DNA of 46,610 bases, taken from assembly GCA_023441255.1 (NCBI GenBank), contig JAEZPW010000380.1:1-46610 (forward strand), given 5' to 3'. This document shows, in pieces, positions 34,298-42,915 of this stretch. The notes under the pieces were generated by a model that saw only the letters and a program-made list of their open reading frames with translations, made no database searches and was not told the DNA's origin. This stretch comes from Acidobacteriota bacterium (GTDB lineage: Bacteria > Acidobacteriota > Terriglobia > Terriglobales > Acidobacteriaceae). The first letter of the stretch is position 1. Each line of letters begins with the position of its first letter. A program made the position numbers and the translations under genes.

Positions 34298-34669
34298 TCA
34301 GCTGACGGTGAACGGAACTTCACCCTGACTCATATGGCCGTCAAAGGCCAATACTTGCCACAACAACCTATAGGTGCCCGGCTTCAGACTATTCGCGGTG
34401 GATCGCAGAATGTCGGGGCGCGATTGGTGTGAAGTTCTCAGCGTGGCTCTGGAACCGTCGGGGTAAACCAATTGCAGCCGTGACCGATCACCATCGATGC
34501 GAACGTTGAAACGCAAAGTGATGGCGACCTCAGCGCCTCGGACCGTTGCGTTAGGCTTGGGTTCCGACTCCACCAGAATGGCGTGCGACCAAGCAGTTTG
34601 AAAGGCTCCGGCCAACAAGATCAGACCGAACGCGGCACCGCGCCACCGACGATGGCTTCTACGAATCAT
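34298..34669 (-). CDS. copC: CopC-family periplasmic copper-binding protein
   Basis: 123 residues. A signal peptide (AAFGLILLAGAFQTAWS) is cleaved just before His29, giving the mature N-terminus HAILVESEPKPNATV expected for CopC. The Cu(II) site can be read directly: N-terminal His29 and Asp110-x-His112 in FDGHMSQGEVPFTV. The immunoglobulin-like fold is complete and the size is normal. There are no Met-rich Cu(I) motifs, so it fits the Cu(II)-only type. It binds copper in the periplasm and is co-transcribed with the CopD gene nine bases downstream. Confidence 0.88.
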   Translation of the reverse strand: MIRRSHRRWRGAAFGLILLAGAFQTAWSHAILVESEPKPNATVRGAEVAITLRFNVRIDGDRSRLQLVYPDGSRATLRTSHQSRPDILRSTANSLKPGTYRLLWQVLAFDGHMSQGEVPFTVS

Positions 34670-34717
34670 CTGGGTCTGCTTCTTCTTTTCCCTAAGACCG
34701 AATCTTGGATATCTTCC

Positions 34718-34754
34718 CTGGGCTGACGCGCGGCCGAACGGAGGCGGTCAGCCC
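34718..34754. terminator. Hairpin between the barrel gene and copC
   Basis: Perfect 9-bp inverted repeat TGGGCTGAC (34718-34726) and GTCAGCCCA (34746-34754) with a 19-base GC-rich loop, 49 bases past the stop of the barrel gene at 34803. On the plus strand it is followed by TTTCTC. The minus-strand side has no U-run, so it may be a pause site or an operator for copC instead. Confidence 0.4.
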
Positions 34755-34802
34755 ATTTCTCGATAGCCTGGAAGTTTCCCCACCGTCGCTAGCAGATACT
34801 GT

Positions 34803-35432
34803 TCACCAGCGGAGCCCGAAGGTAAGCGGAAGGATGTTCGTTGACACTCTGCTATAGCCGGCGTGGTGATATCTGAACTCTGTATAGAACTTCGCACGAC
34901 TCTCACCCAATCGAAACGTCACCCCTCCGCCGATATTCTCGCCAAATGCGTTGGCGCTCGTGCTTCCGGTCACGAAGTTTACACTACCGATGGCGCAACC
35001 GTACCACCAGGACCAGTAAGGATCGCAGACAACACCCACCCCCGGAGTGGTCGTTTCGCCTGAGCGATGGTACCAGCCGATGCCACCGATCACGTAACCT
35101 CCAAACTTATGCCCAAAGTGCACAATCGGATTGAACGTCAAAGAATATTGGCGGGCGCTTGCGCCGGGTGTCTGAAGCAAGTCCTTGGTCCTCGAGTTGA
35201 TGGGCAAGTCGTGCCACATGAATTCGGCGTCCACGCCGACAACCTTCGAGAAACCGTATCCCGCACCGACGACAAAGTTCGCTCCGTTATTGACGAAGCC
35301 ACCCAGGTCTCCTTGAGGGAACCCGATGCCGCCTCCGATATTGAAGAGCAGCTTGCTTTCGTCTTGTGCTTGCGCCGAAACCACTACGCCACAAAGCAAG
35401 GCAATCAGCAGAAGAAACCGTAGATTCGACAT
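34803..35432 (-). CDS. Small outer-membrane beta-barrel protein (OmpA/OMP_b-brl-like)
   Basis: 209 residues; AGGA about eight bases upstream of the ATG. Sec signal MSNLRFLLLIALLCGVVVSA cleaved after AQA. The mature part alternates polar and hydrophobic residues in eight predicted strands (LLFNIGGGIGFP, FVVGAGYGFSKVVGVDAEFM, YSLTFNPIVHFG, GYVIGGIGWYHRS, GENIGGGVTFRLG, FYTEFRYHHAG) and ends in Trp (LTFGLRW), the barrel-insertion signal. A Cys pair in a loop (VVCDPYWSWWYGCAIG) could form a disulfide. Function unknown. It shares an upstream 16-bp motif with the next barrel gene and with the luxR-type gene. Confidence 0.8.
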   Translation of the reverse strand: MSNLRFLLLIALLCGVVVSAQAQDESKLLFNIGGGIGFPQGDLGGFVNNGANFVVGAGYGFSKVVGVDAEFMWHDLPINSRTKDLLQTPGASARQYSLTFNPIVHFGHKFGGYVIGGIGWYHRSGETTTPGVGVVCDPYWSWWYGCAIGSVNFVTGSTSANAFGENIGGGVTFRLGESRAKFYTEFRYHHAGYSRVSTNILPLTFGLRW

Positions 35433-35501
35433 TGCTGTTTCCTAAACGCTTGGGATGTTACCGCGCGCTCCATGAGAAACGTGGAGGGTCCTCTACGAGA
35501 A

Positions 35502-35517
35502 CTGTCAAAACTTACAG
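35502..35517. promoter_or_regulatory. CTGTCAAAACTnmCAG motif, copy A
   Basis: CTGTCAAAACTTACAG, 69 bases upstream of the barrel gene at 34803-35432. With the flanking bases the arms are ACTGT and ACAGT around 8 bases, a LuxR/NarL-like dyad. It differs at two positions or fewer from the copies at 36338 and 36801. Confidence 0.7.
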
Positions 35518-35618
35518 TCCCACTGAATTACAGGTTTGCATTCGCGTGCCGTGAATGCAGGAGCTTATACAGGCCAAGCTTGACCTGTTCGGGACGACAC
35601 ACAAATGCGCCGCACCGC

Positions 35619-35645
35619 GCGCACCGGCTGACGTGAGTGGTGCGC
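35619..35645 (-). terminator. Hairpin downstream of the second barrel gene
   Basis: GCGCACC (35619-35625) and GGTGCGC (35639-35645) form a 7-bp stem with a 13-base loop, 40 bases past the barrel-gene stop at 35686. No U-run follows, so the terminator role is tentative. Confidence 0.35.
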
Positions 35646-35685
35646 AAGCCATTGCCATTGCCCGCGGACCTCTGGCAACAGCACC

Positions 35686-36255
35686 TTACTTCCGGCGTGC
35701 CAACGTGTAGCTCACTCCAAGAACAAATCGAATGCGCGACTGGCCAGTATCGGCGAAATGTGTGCGCAACAAGTCCAGGTTGCCACGAACCGCCCATTTC
35801 GGATTCAGGTGGAAGTCCGCGCCGCCACCGAACATCCAGGAGAATGCATTATCGGATGTAGATATTTCACTGGCGCCAGCCTGTTGAATTTTGCTGCTCA
35901 GGTGCGAGCCTCCAAACTGCGCTTCGACGAAAGGACTTATGTTGTGTTTCTTCACTTTCGGGAAGAAGATCCGAGGACCGACAAGGAAATTCTGAAGATG
36001 GCTCTTGGAGACCAATGTGCCGACGCTCGTGAGCTCAAAAGTGCCAATGTGAGAAGTGTCCCACATAGTGTCGTAATTGAGCCCAATGGAGACTCTGCGA
36101 TTGAACCAGACGGCGATTCCTAATCCCAATCCGTCTACGCCAAAATCACCCGTGGCATGGGCCCACCCGCCGCTTAGCTCCAGGTTCTGACCAAAGCTCA
36201 ACGATGAGAACAGAAGAAACATCGTCAGGAGCACGCAGATCACTACGCTTTTCAC
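35686..36255 (-). CDS. Outer-membrane beta-barrel protein
   Basis: 189 residues from GTG 36255, supported by GGGAGGGG four bases upstream and by a Sec signal that starts there (VKSVVICVLLTMFLLFSS, cleavage near FGQ). The upstream extension to 36351 is not part of the protein. The barrel has eight predicted strands: LELSGGWAHATGDFG, GLGIAVWFNRRVSIGLNYD, LQNFLVGPRIFF, ISPFVEAQFGGSHL, FSWMFGGGADFHL, WAVRGNLDLLRTHF and RIRFVLGVSYTL. It resembles the porin-family OMP_b-brl fold. Function unknown. It is controlled separately from the neighbour at 34803 (253-nt gap) but carries the same upstream motif. Confidence 0.78.
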   Translation of the reverse strand: MKSVVICVLLTMFLLFSSLSFGQNLELSGGWAHATGDFGVDGLGLGIAVWFNRRVSIGLNYDTMWDTSHIGTFELTSVGTLVSKSHLQNFLVGPRIFFPKVKKHNISPFVEAQFGGSHLSSKIQQAGASEISTSDNAFSWMFGGGADFHLNPKWAVRGNLDLLRTHFADTGQSRIRFVLGVSYTLARRK

Positions 36256-36337
36256 AGTTCCCCTCCCTGCCTGAGGCCGTAGCGTTATAGCAGAATCGAC
36301 GCGAAAGAATGGTAAGAGATGCGTCGCTTGACAGGTA

Positions 36338-36353
36338 CTGTCAAAACTCACAG
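36338..36353. promoter_or_regulatory. CTGTCAAAACTnmCAG motif, copy B
   Basis: CTGTCAAAACTCACAG, 82 bases upstream of the barrel gene start at 36255. A second half-site touches it: GACAG-GTA-CTGTC (36330-36342). It lies between the luxR-type gene and the barrel gene. Confidence 0.7.
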
Positions 36354-36414
36354 GGCCGACACCTAGTATCTTTCAGTGTGCAAGGGAAGACTGTTAGCAG
36401 TGCAACTCAGCGTC

Positions 36415-36711
36415 TCAGTCGGCCGATATGACGCGTTCACGGATGGCGAATCTCACGAGATCGGAGTTCGTTCTTAATCCATGCTTTTTCATGATTCTGT
36501 ACTTATGGAATGCAATTGTTCGCGGGGTGACTTGAAGGAGCCCGGCAGCCTCCCTCATCGTATGACCCTTTGCGAGCAGGCGAAGAACCTCGCGCTGACG
36601 TGGTGTTAGACTCCCGGTGCGGCTTGGCCGAGGCTCACGCAAGGACTCCTCCCCGCAACGACTTTGTAGTCCTAACCAACATGAAACGTCGCGGTCTCCT
36701 GACCGTGACAA
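36415..36711 (-). CDS. Orphan LuxR/NarL-type DNA-binding protein
   Basis: 98 residues from TTG 36711, the only start in frame; the frame stays open upstream to 36775 without ATG or GTG. Residues 34-92 are a complete GerE-type helix-turn-helix: LTPRQREVLRLLAKGHTMRE with the Glu and Arg typical of the family, then VTPRTIAFHKYRIMKKHGL and LVRFAIRERV. There is no receiver or ligand-binding domain, so it resembles GerE-like stand-alone regulators or the remains of a NarL-type response regulator. The N-terminal 33 residues are Arg/Ser-rich without a fold I can name. A 16-bp dyad is found upstream of this gene and of both neighbouring barrel genes, making it the likely regulator of all three. Confidence 0.75.
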   Translation of the reverse strand: MSRSGDRDVSCWLGLQSRCGEESLREPRPSRTGSLTPRQREVLRLLAKGHTMREAAGLLQVTPRTIAFHKYRIMKKHGLRTNSDLVRFAIRERVISAD

Positions 36712-36800
36712 GAATTCGCGTCGACCGCTGCGGGAGGCAGAAGCGGAAACCTGTTCTACCCCGTGATCACAGAATCACGCTCTCTTGCGAAGTTTTACAA

Positions 36801-36816
36801 CTGGCAGTTTTGACAG
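36801..36816. promoter_or_regulatory. CTGTCAAAACTnmCAG motif, copy C
   Basis: On the minus strand it reads CTGTCAAAACTGCCAG, 89 bases upstream of the luxR-type start. An extra partial copy (AGTTTTACA, 36791-36799) repeats the motif core 15 bases away. The other two copies read in the opposite orientation. Confidence 0.65.
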
Positions 36817-36889
36817 GTCGTGTCCTGATACGCTTCGCGAAGCGAACCCGCCGATGCCATGGATTGTTCGCGTGGCTGTGTTTCCCGTC

Positions 36890-38599
36890 TCAAACTGAAG
36901 CGCGGGGAGGCACAATCGAGGGGGCGCCGTAGAGCCGGCGTCGAACGGCGTCCCGTTGCTCTACGGCCGCTTGATAATCGATGTTATCGCTGGCCGTAAC
37001 CGCCTCGGCAAGTGCCACTCCGACCTCGGCTTCCCCGGCGGCGACTACGTTTGCGCCGGCGCTCTTAAGCGCAGCGGCATCCCGCAGATGGCTGCATCTC
37101 ACGAGGATATTCAGCTCGGGGTTGAGCAGTCGCGCCTGTCTGACAATTTCGGCGGCATCCTCCACATCGGCACTCAGGATGAAGCTGCTGGCCGTTGCGA
37201 TGCCAGCTTCCTCAAGAGTCCCCGGTCGCAACACATCGCCATACAACGTACTTATGCCATCCGCCTTCATCTTTCGAACTGTATCGAGGTTCAGATCTAT
37301 GACCGTAACCGAGTTGCCGCGATCGGTAAGCAGCCGGTAAACGATCTTGCCAACCGGCCCGAAGCCGACCAGGATGCAATCGCTAGGAGCTGTCGCCTCC
37401 TGTTTGCTGGTGCTGACCGGGGCCTGTTTGGTCAAGGATGATGAGTAGGCACGAAGGTAACGGTAAATGTAAGGGTTCACCGCGATCGAGATAACCGACG
37501 CTGCCACCAAAGCGTTCCAACCAGCATTGGTTACCAACCCGAGCTGACGAGCAACCGATCCCAAAATGAAGCTGAATTCGCCCACCTGCGAGAACGCGGC
37601 GCCCACCGGAATCGCCGTCGCGAGCGGCACGCCCAAAAGGCGCACCGTAAGGAGAGCGGACACTGGCTTCACAAAGATCACCACAGCCAACACGACGGCA
37701 ATCACTAAAGGAACCTGGAACAGGCTGCGCGGATCGAATAGCATGCCCACCGAGACGAAGAAGAGCACCGCGAAAGCATCGCGCATGGGTATGGCGTCGC
37801 TGGCAGCGCGGGCCGCGAACTCGGAACGGCCCACGGCCAGGCCGGCAAGGAACGCGCCAAGCGCCATGGATACTCCGAAAATCTGAGCGGAACCAACCGC
37901 GATTCCAAGCGCGAGCACGAGCACGGCCAACGTAAAGAGCTCGCGCGAATGGGTTTTCTCAACCCGCTCCAGCGCCCACGGAATCACCCAGCGACCGAGG
38001 ATCACAATAGCCGCAACTTCCAACACGACCTTCACTGCGGCCATTCCCAGTGCCGCCTCGGCACTCTGCTCCGCTTTTCCGGGAGTGAACAAAATCGGCA
38101 ACAGCAACAGCGCAGCGACGGTCAGGATATCTTCGACGACAGTCCAGCCGATCGCGATGTGACCTATCTCGGCGTGAAGGTCGTGGTGCTCACCCAGAAC
38201 ATGGGCCATCACCACGGTACTAGCGACCGAAATGGCTGCACCCAGAATCAGTCCCTCACTCCAGCTCCAGCCGAAGAGCCGCAGCAACGCCGCTAAGGCT
38301 AACGTTGAACTCGTGCTCTGGATGAGGGCGCCTGGAATGGCCACTCTCCACACCGCGAACAGCTCCTGCAAGTTGAATCGCAATCCGATTCCGAACAGCA
38401 GCAGAATCACGCCGATCTCCGCAAACTGTTCTGCAATATTGCGGTTCGCCACGAAGCCTGGTGTGAAAGGTCCCACCGCCACACCCGCCAGCAGATAGCC
38501 GATTATCGGAGATAACTTCAGCTTCTGGGCGACAAACCCGAACACCAGCGCTCCGGCTAAACCACCCGTAAAAGTTAATAGAACGCCGAGTTCATGCAT
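36890..38599 (-). CDS. CPA2/Kef-type cation:proton antiporter with TrkA-N domain
   Basis: 569 residues from ATG 38599, preceded by GGAGG five bases upstream; the frame to 38752 adds an unlikely leader. Residues 1-390 form 12-13 membrane helices of the Na+/H+ exchanger fold (LSPIIGYLLAGVAVGPFTPG, GVILLLFGIGL, ISVASTVVMAHVLGEH, GVSMALGAFLAGLAVGRSEF). The ion-site region contains WTVVEDILTV with Glu and Asp. Residues about 415-530 are a TrkA-N/RCK Rossmann domain (CILVGFGPVGKIVYRLL, VIDLNLDTVRKMKADG, YGDVLRPGTLEEAGI) that binds nucleotide and gates transport. It is most like E. coli YbaL/KefB/KefC and probably exchanges K+ for H+. No ancillary KefF or KefG subunit is near. Confidence 0.9.
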   Translation of the reverse strand: MHELGVLLTFTGGLAGALVFGFVAQKLKLSPIIGYLLAGVAVGPFTPGFVANRNIAEQFAEIGVILLLFGIGLRFNLQELFAVWRVAIPGALIQSTSSTLALAALLRLFGWSWSEGLILGAAISVASTVVMAHVLGEHHDLHAEIGHIAIGWTVVEDILTVAALLLLPILFTPGKAEQSAEAALGMAAVKVVLEVAAIVILGRWVIPWALERVEKTHSRELFTLAVLVLALGIAVGSAQIFGVSMALGAFLAGLAVGRSEFAARAASDAIPMRDAFAVLFFVSVGMLFDPRSLFQVPLVIAVVLAVVIFVKPVSALLTVRLLGVPLATAIPVGAAFSQVGEFSFILGSVARQLGLVTNAGWNALVAASVISIAVNPYIYRYLRAYSSSLTKQAPVSTSKQEATAPSDCILVGFGPVGKIVYRLLTDRGNSVTVIDLNLDTVRKMKADGISTLYGDVLRPGTLEEAGIATASSFILSADVEDAAEIVRQARLLNPELNILVRCSHLRDAAALKSAGANVVAAGEAEVGVALAEAVTASDNIDYQAAVEQRDAVRRRLYGAPSIVPPRASV

Positions 38600-38857
38600 C
38601 GTCGCCTCCATCAGGAACAGGAGCTGAAGAAAATCCAACAGTATTGATGGTAGACCAAGCCAAGATTCTGATGCAGCAGGACCTGAGGGCGAACCCGCGA
38701 AGCCCATGTGCGCCAACGAACCGCCCATGCGACGCATAAGGCTTGCGCTCACTTGGGAGTTGCTTCGAAATCAGCTGTTCAGTCCATTGAGGGCGGTCTA
38801 CTATTCGATAGGATCTGACCAGGCGCCGCGGCGTTCGACGGCGAGAGGAGACTTATC

Positions 38858-39727
38858 TTGCCCCTCTGCTTCTTTTCTACAGATCTGCATGGCAGCACGA
38901 CCCGATTCGAGAAGCTCTTCGACAGCTTGCGGAGCGAGCGGCCCGCTGCAGCATTTCTTGGCGGTGACCTGTTTAGTCGCGACGTCTGCCGCGGAGCCGA
39001 TGCAGCCGAGTTCGTTCACGAATTTGTGGTGCCGCGGTTACGCCAATTACGCGATTTGCTCGGTAAGGAGTTTCCAGCAATATTCGTGATTCTGGGCAAC
39101 GACGATCCGCGCTGCGCGGAGCCGCTGTTCGACAGCGCTGTCTCGCAAGATCTCTTGACCTATGTTCACGGGCGCCGCGTGCCATGTAACAAAGAGCGGC
39201 TTGGTTGTGAGTACCAGGTTTACGGCTACGGCTGCGTACCCCCAACTCCGTTTCTGATGAAAGACTGGGAGCGCTACGACGTCTCGCGATACGTTCCACC
39301 AGCGTGCGTATCTCCGGAGGAAGGACGGCGCACGGTTCCCGTCGAGCCGCACGAAACGAAATGGGGCACCATAAAAGAAGATCTGGCGGCGTTGACAGGC
39401 GACGACGACCTGAGCCACGCGATTTTCCTTTTTCACGCGCCTCCCGCCGACACCATGCTGGACATGGGCGCTGTCGACGGCCAGATGTACGATCACGTTC
39501 CGCTGTGCCCGCATATCGGAAGCATCGCGGTCAGCCGGTTCATAGAACAACGACAGCCGCTGTTGACACTTCACGGACATATACACGAGTCCACGCGGCT
39601 TACCGGTGAATGGAAGATACAGATCGGCCGCACCGTCTCCATAAACGGCGCCCACGACGGCCCTGAGCTGGCACTGGTTCGATTCGACCCCGCCGCACCA
39701 CAGCTTGCTACTCGCCAGCTGCTCTAG
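38858..39727 (+). CDS. Calcineurin-like metallophosphoesterase
   Basis: 289 residues from TTG 38858 (AGAGGAGA about six bases upstream). Metal-binding motifs: FFSTDLHGS (Asp9, His11), FLGGDLFSRD (Asp37), VILGNDDPR (Asn81, Asp82, where most relatives have GNH), IFLFHAPPA and LTLHGHIHES. The Asp in place of His after GN is common in one branch (Rv0805/YfcE-like relatives differ), so the substrate is open: cyclic nucleotide, phosphodiester or nucleotide polyphosphate. There is no signal peptide, so it is cytoplasmic. Its 3' end overlaps by 20 bases the end of the convergent PPDK_N-nucleotidyltransferase gene. An enzyme that removes a nucleotide group next to one that adds it is suggestive. Confidence 0.82.
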   Translation: MPLCFFSTDLHGSTTRFEKLFDSLRSERPAAAFLGGDLFSRDVCRGADAAEFVHEFVVPRLRQLRDLLGKEFPAIFVILGNDDPRCAEPLFDSAVSQDLLTYVHGRRVPCNKERLGCEYQVYGYGCVPPTPFLMKDWERYDVSRYVPPACVSPEEGRRTVPVEPHETKWGTIKEDLAALTGDDDLSHAIFLFHAPPADTMLDMGAVDGQMYDHVPLCPHIGSIAVSRFIEQRQPLLTLHGHIHESTRLTGEWKIQIGRTVSINGAHDGPELALVRFDPAAPQLATRQLL

Positions 39728-42700
39728 CCTGCGACTCACGCATGATCAGCTTTCGCGCTGCATCTGTAGTTGCATCGATCTTTACCGCAAAGCTGGTTTT
39801 GGCAGCGATGTCCTCGTCCGTCACAAGGTGCACGTCCAGGAGTCCGTCCGTGCGATATCCCGTGCGCAGAAAATTGATCTCGCTCAGGCAGCGGCTCCAG
39901 CCTTCCAGCCAAAGCAAAAGCGCACTCCGCTGCTCCTCGCTCCCCTCAATGTGAAGCAGCAGATCAATGTCACTCCCCGGGCCCGCGGTGGCATTCTTAG
40001 TGCTTCCGATGAGGTAGAAAGCTCTGACGCCGAACTTGTCCGGATCGATATCTGTGGCGATCCGTTGCGCCATTCGATACCGCCAGCGCCAGTGCTCGTT
40101 TCCAGGGCGGTCCGTTGTTTCCACTTCAAACTCTGGCTGCCTTGTTGCCTTGTTGCGGGGCGGAGCGAGGAACGCCACGGCCTGGTCGATATCCGCATTC
40201 ATCAGGACACGGAGAACCGAACCGCCCGTCTCATGTGACACGTCGACGACGTGAATCGTTTCGCCAAGATGCGAATACTCAGGTAACACGTGCTCCAGCA
40301 TGTTATGCGAGCGCGAAAGAAAGAAGTCGTTGAAGACCGTGTCGGGATCATCCGGATAAAGAGGCAGGTAGCGTATCGAAGCCTCGACAAGGTCCTGAAA
40401 AAAATGCGTGCCGAATGACAGCTCGGGGAGGTAGTTGCCCTTCTGGCGCGCGACCTCGATCAACATGGCCGAGTTGTTGATATCGGAGTACGTGACTGGT
40501 ACTCCAAGCTTGATGTCTCCGCGACTGCCCCAGCGCCCGGGGCCTATCAGGATGAACTGTCGTTTCGGCAACAGCTTGTTCACACGTCCGACGGCGCGAC
40601 CTACCTGCCTCATATCAGCGTCGGTAAGACGGCTATAGCCATCGAGATCGACGTAGACGATATGGGTAATATCCGGAACCTGACCGTTAGAAACAAAACG
40701 GTTCGCCGAAAACACGATGCTGTCGTGAGGCAGGTTTTGCGGAATGGCGACAGGACCAACCCCGCTGCCGTAACTTTGCGGACGGCACTGGAGCAGGTAA
40801 AAATCGTTGCCGTCGTAAGCGAACTCGATGTCGACGGGGGTGTGAAGTTTGGCCTGCAAAACTGTCATCAATTCGCGCACACGTGCAACGAAGGGCGTGT
40901 TGCGGGTAAGACCCTCAAACGTAAAAACGGCATCGCACGTCGCGAAGTCAGGAACAGGGCCGATGGGTTGGCGGATGAAATCGTCCTCTAGGATCGAGAC
41001 TAAGTCGCGTACCTGCGGGTAGTTGGCGCCGCACTCACGCAGCAGTTGGGATGCGTCTACGGTTTCGAACGCGTTGGTCTCCAGATTGATGACGTCGACC
41101 CGCTTCGGAGAATATCTCAACACTTCGTCCACCGTGACGTTGGCCCGCAGGTTCGGCTGCCCCGGTGCAATGAGCACCGGGTAATCGTCGGCAACTCGAT
41201 CGACGGCGCGCGTGCCGAGCCCGGGCACAAGCCGGATGAGACCGTCATCGCGCTTGATACGCGCCGACCAGCGAAACTCGCTGGTGCTGAAGGCTACGCC
41301 CGAACACGCCGGCAGAAAATAACGTCCGACCTGTTTGCCGATCACCTCCTGTATCATGATGCCCATTTCTTCGTGGACATCCAGCAGTCCGCGCTCGGCA
41401 CGGTATTCGGTCGGGTCGGGACCAAAAATGGACGCGTACACTTCGGCGATCGCATCCGTCAGTGCACTAAGGCGTTCTTCCTTCGTCCCTCTGTTCCCGA
41501 GAAAAAGGCTCTTGTACTTGCCGGAGAATGCGGACCCCGTACGATCTTCCAGAAGGCTGGAACTCCGCACGATCAGCGGAACATCCCCAAGATCGTCCAG
41601 TGCCACCGAAATGCCTTTGACGAGTTCGGAAGGCATCGGCGAATTCTTGAACAATGCGACCAGGTGAGGATATTCCATGCGGATCTGTTCGACCTGCATG
41701 TACTTGCGGTTGAGTACGTCTTCCAGGTCGTTGTGATGGACGAACCGAAGAATCCAGTCCGAAGTGAGATACCAGGTCTTCGGCACTTTGACCTTCTGAA
41801 CCAATGTCGCTTCGGGCGTCTTTTCGATGATCTTCTTGGCGAGGAACAGCCCCGCGCTCTTGCCGCCCAGTTTGCCGTGGCATCGCGGTGGGAAGATGAT
41901 TCTGCCCAGCAGGTCGTAAAAATCCTTTATCTCAACGAATTCTTTGGCGACGTTGATAAAGTCCAGGCTCTCGGAGAAGAAGCGCCGCAGAAGCGCAACG
42001 CGCAAACCTTTCTGGGTTGAGACGGAAAGCTCGGATTCGTCGACTCCAGAGTGACGAAAACGTTCAACTGCTTCGACGATTTCGCCGAGTGGCGTGTATT
42101 GATTCTCAAGCGCCTGTACCAGGTGTGTTGTCTTGTCTTCCTTGATCCAGGTCGTCACACAATCAAGGATTTCCCCTTCGCTCAGGTGCTGTTCGGCGAT
42201 TCGGAACGCCTCGGCAGTCAGGTCCTCCGAGAGTCTCCATCGGTCCCGCGGCATCGGTCGGTTTCCGTCGGAATTTCCGCTGCCGTCGAGAAGTGACGCT
42301 CCAGCAGACTGCACAAGCTTCTTGGCTTCCGGCAAGCCGCTCCAACTCAGGTGATTGATGAGTTTGCGGGAGATGCGCTGCAACAGAACGGGATCGGTAT
42401 CGCGCAGGAAATCCAGCACGACACGCCACTCGCCGCGATCCGGTGCCTCCTCAGAACTTGCGGCGGCCCATCGCGTGAAAGCCGCTTTGAGGCGACGCTG
42501 CATAATAGCGCTGCTGATTCGCTCTGCGATGGCGTCGATCAGCTTGCGTTCTTCCTTGAGAAAAGGGCCCTCGTCAGCATTCGGCATGTGCTCGCGGTAG
42601 GAAACTTCGACAGTGCCGACCTGCTGCCCTTGAACCACCAGGGCCGCGACTTGCACCCACTCGGTCGTCCGGTAATCGACCGGTTCGATGACCGTGTCCT

Positions 42701-42896
42701 TGTGGGTGATTCGGGCCTGGCAGACGTTTGGGTATTGCCATCCGTGCGGCAGAACCTCAATTACCTGGCGAAAAATTTCGTCGAGTCGTGAATCGGATTC
42801 GAGGATTTCACCCACCTGATATAGGCAGTTCAGTTCCTTCGCGCGCTCCTGCAGGGCGTGCAGTATCGGGCCAAGATGCTTATCGTCCGGGTTCAT
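39708..42896 (-). CDS. GAF-like / PEP-synthase ATP-grasp / nucleotidyltransferase fusion protein
   Basis: 1,062 residues from ATG 42896, 19 nt after the upstream paralogue. The frame extends to 42956 but that would overlap the previous gene. Order: a GAF-like sensor (about 10-140, LYQVGEILESDSRLDEIF), a helical region to about 330 and a PPDK_N ATP-grasp domain (about 335-710). Its motifs are LGGKSAGL, LIVRSSSLLEDRTGSAFSGK (442-460), PGLGTRAVDRV and FYLLQCRP. A conserved block follows (FILIGPGRWGSRGDIKLGVP, 781-800), and the C-terminal nucleotidyltransferase has IGSTKNATAGPGSDIDLLLH with catalytic Asp976 and Asp978. The swivelling phospho-His domain and PEP TIM barrel of PEP synthase are not recognisable. 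Function unknown; probably ATP-dependent phosphoryl or nucleotidyl transfer with a sensor. Confidence 0.75.
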   Translation of the reverse strand: MNPDDKHLGPILHALQERAKELNCLYQVGEILESDSRLDEIFRQVIEVLPHGWQYPNVCQARITHKDTVIEPVDYRTTEWVQVAALVVQGQQVGTVEVSYREHMPNADEGPFLKEERKLIDAIAERISSAIMQRRLKAAFTRWAAASSEEAPDRGEWRVVLDFLRDTDPVLLQRISRKLINHLSWSGLPEAKKLVQSAGASLLDGSGNSDGNRPMPRDRWRLSEDLTAEAFRIAEQHLSEGEILDCVTTWIKEDKTTHLVQALENQYTPLGEIVEAVERFRHSGVDESELSVSTQKGLRVALLRRFFSESLDFINVAKEFVEIKDFYDLLGRIIFPPRCHGKLGGKSAGLFLAKKIIEKTPEATLVQKVKVPKTWYLTSDWILRFVHHNDLEDVLNRKYMQVEQIRMEYPHLVALFKNSPMPSELVKGISVALDDLGDVPLIVRSSSLLEDRTGSAFSGKYKSLFLGNRGTKEERLSALTDAIAEVYASIFGPDPTEYRAERGLLDVHEEMGIMIQEVIGKQVGRYFLPACSGVAFSTSEFRWSARIKRDDGLIRLVPGLGTRAVDRVADDYPVLIAPGQPNLRANVTVDEVLRYSPKRVDVINLETNAFETVDASQLLRECGANYPQVRDLVSILEDDFIRQPIGPVPDFATCDAVFTFEGLTRNTPFVARVRELMTVLQAKLHTPVDIEFAYDGNDFYLLQCRPQSYGSGVGPVAIPQNLPHDSIVFSANRFVSNGQVPDITHIVYVDLDGYSRLTDADMRQVGRAVGRVNKLLPKRQFILIGPGRWGSRGDIKLGVPVTYSDINNSAMLIEVARQKGNYLPELSFGTHFFQDLVEASIRYLPLYPDDPDTVFNDFFLSRSHNMLEHVLPEYSHLGETIHVVDVSHETGGSVLRVLMNADIDQAVAFLAPPRNKATRQPEFEVETTDRPGNEHWRWRYRMAQRIATDIDPDKFGVRAFYLIGSTKNATAGPGSDIDLLLHIEGSEEQRSALLLWLEGWSRCLSEINFLRTGYRTDGLLDVHLVTDEDIAAKTSFAVKIDATTDAARKLIMRESQARAAGE

Positions 42897-42915
42897 CGGG
42901 ATATCTCGTTGTGTG

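Noticed and set aside
41046..42020. 324-codon plus-strand frame over the PPDK_N fusion gene
   Set aside because: Antisense to motif-bearing coding sequence, with no start signal.
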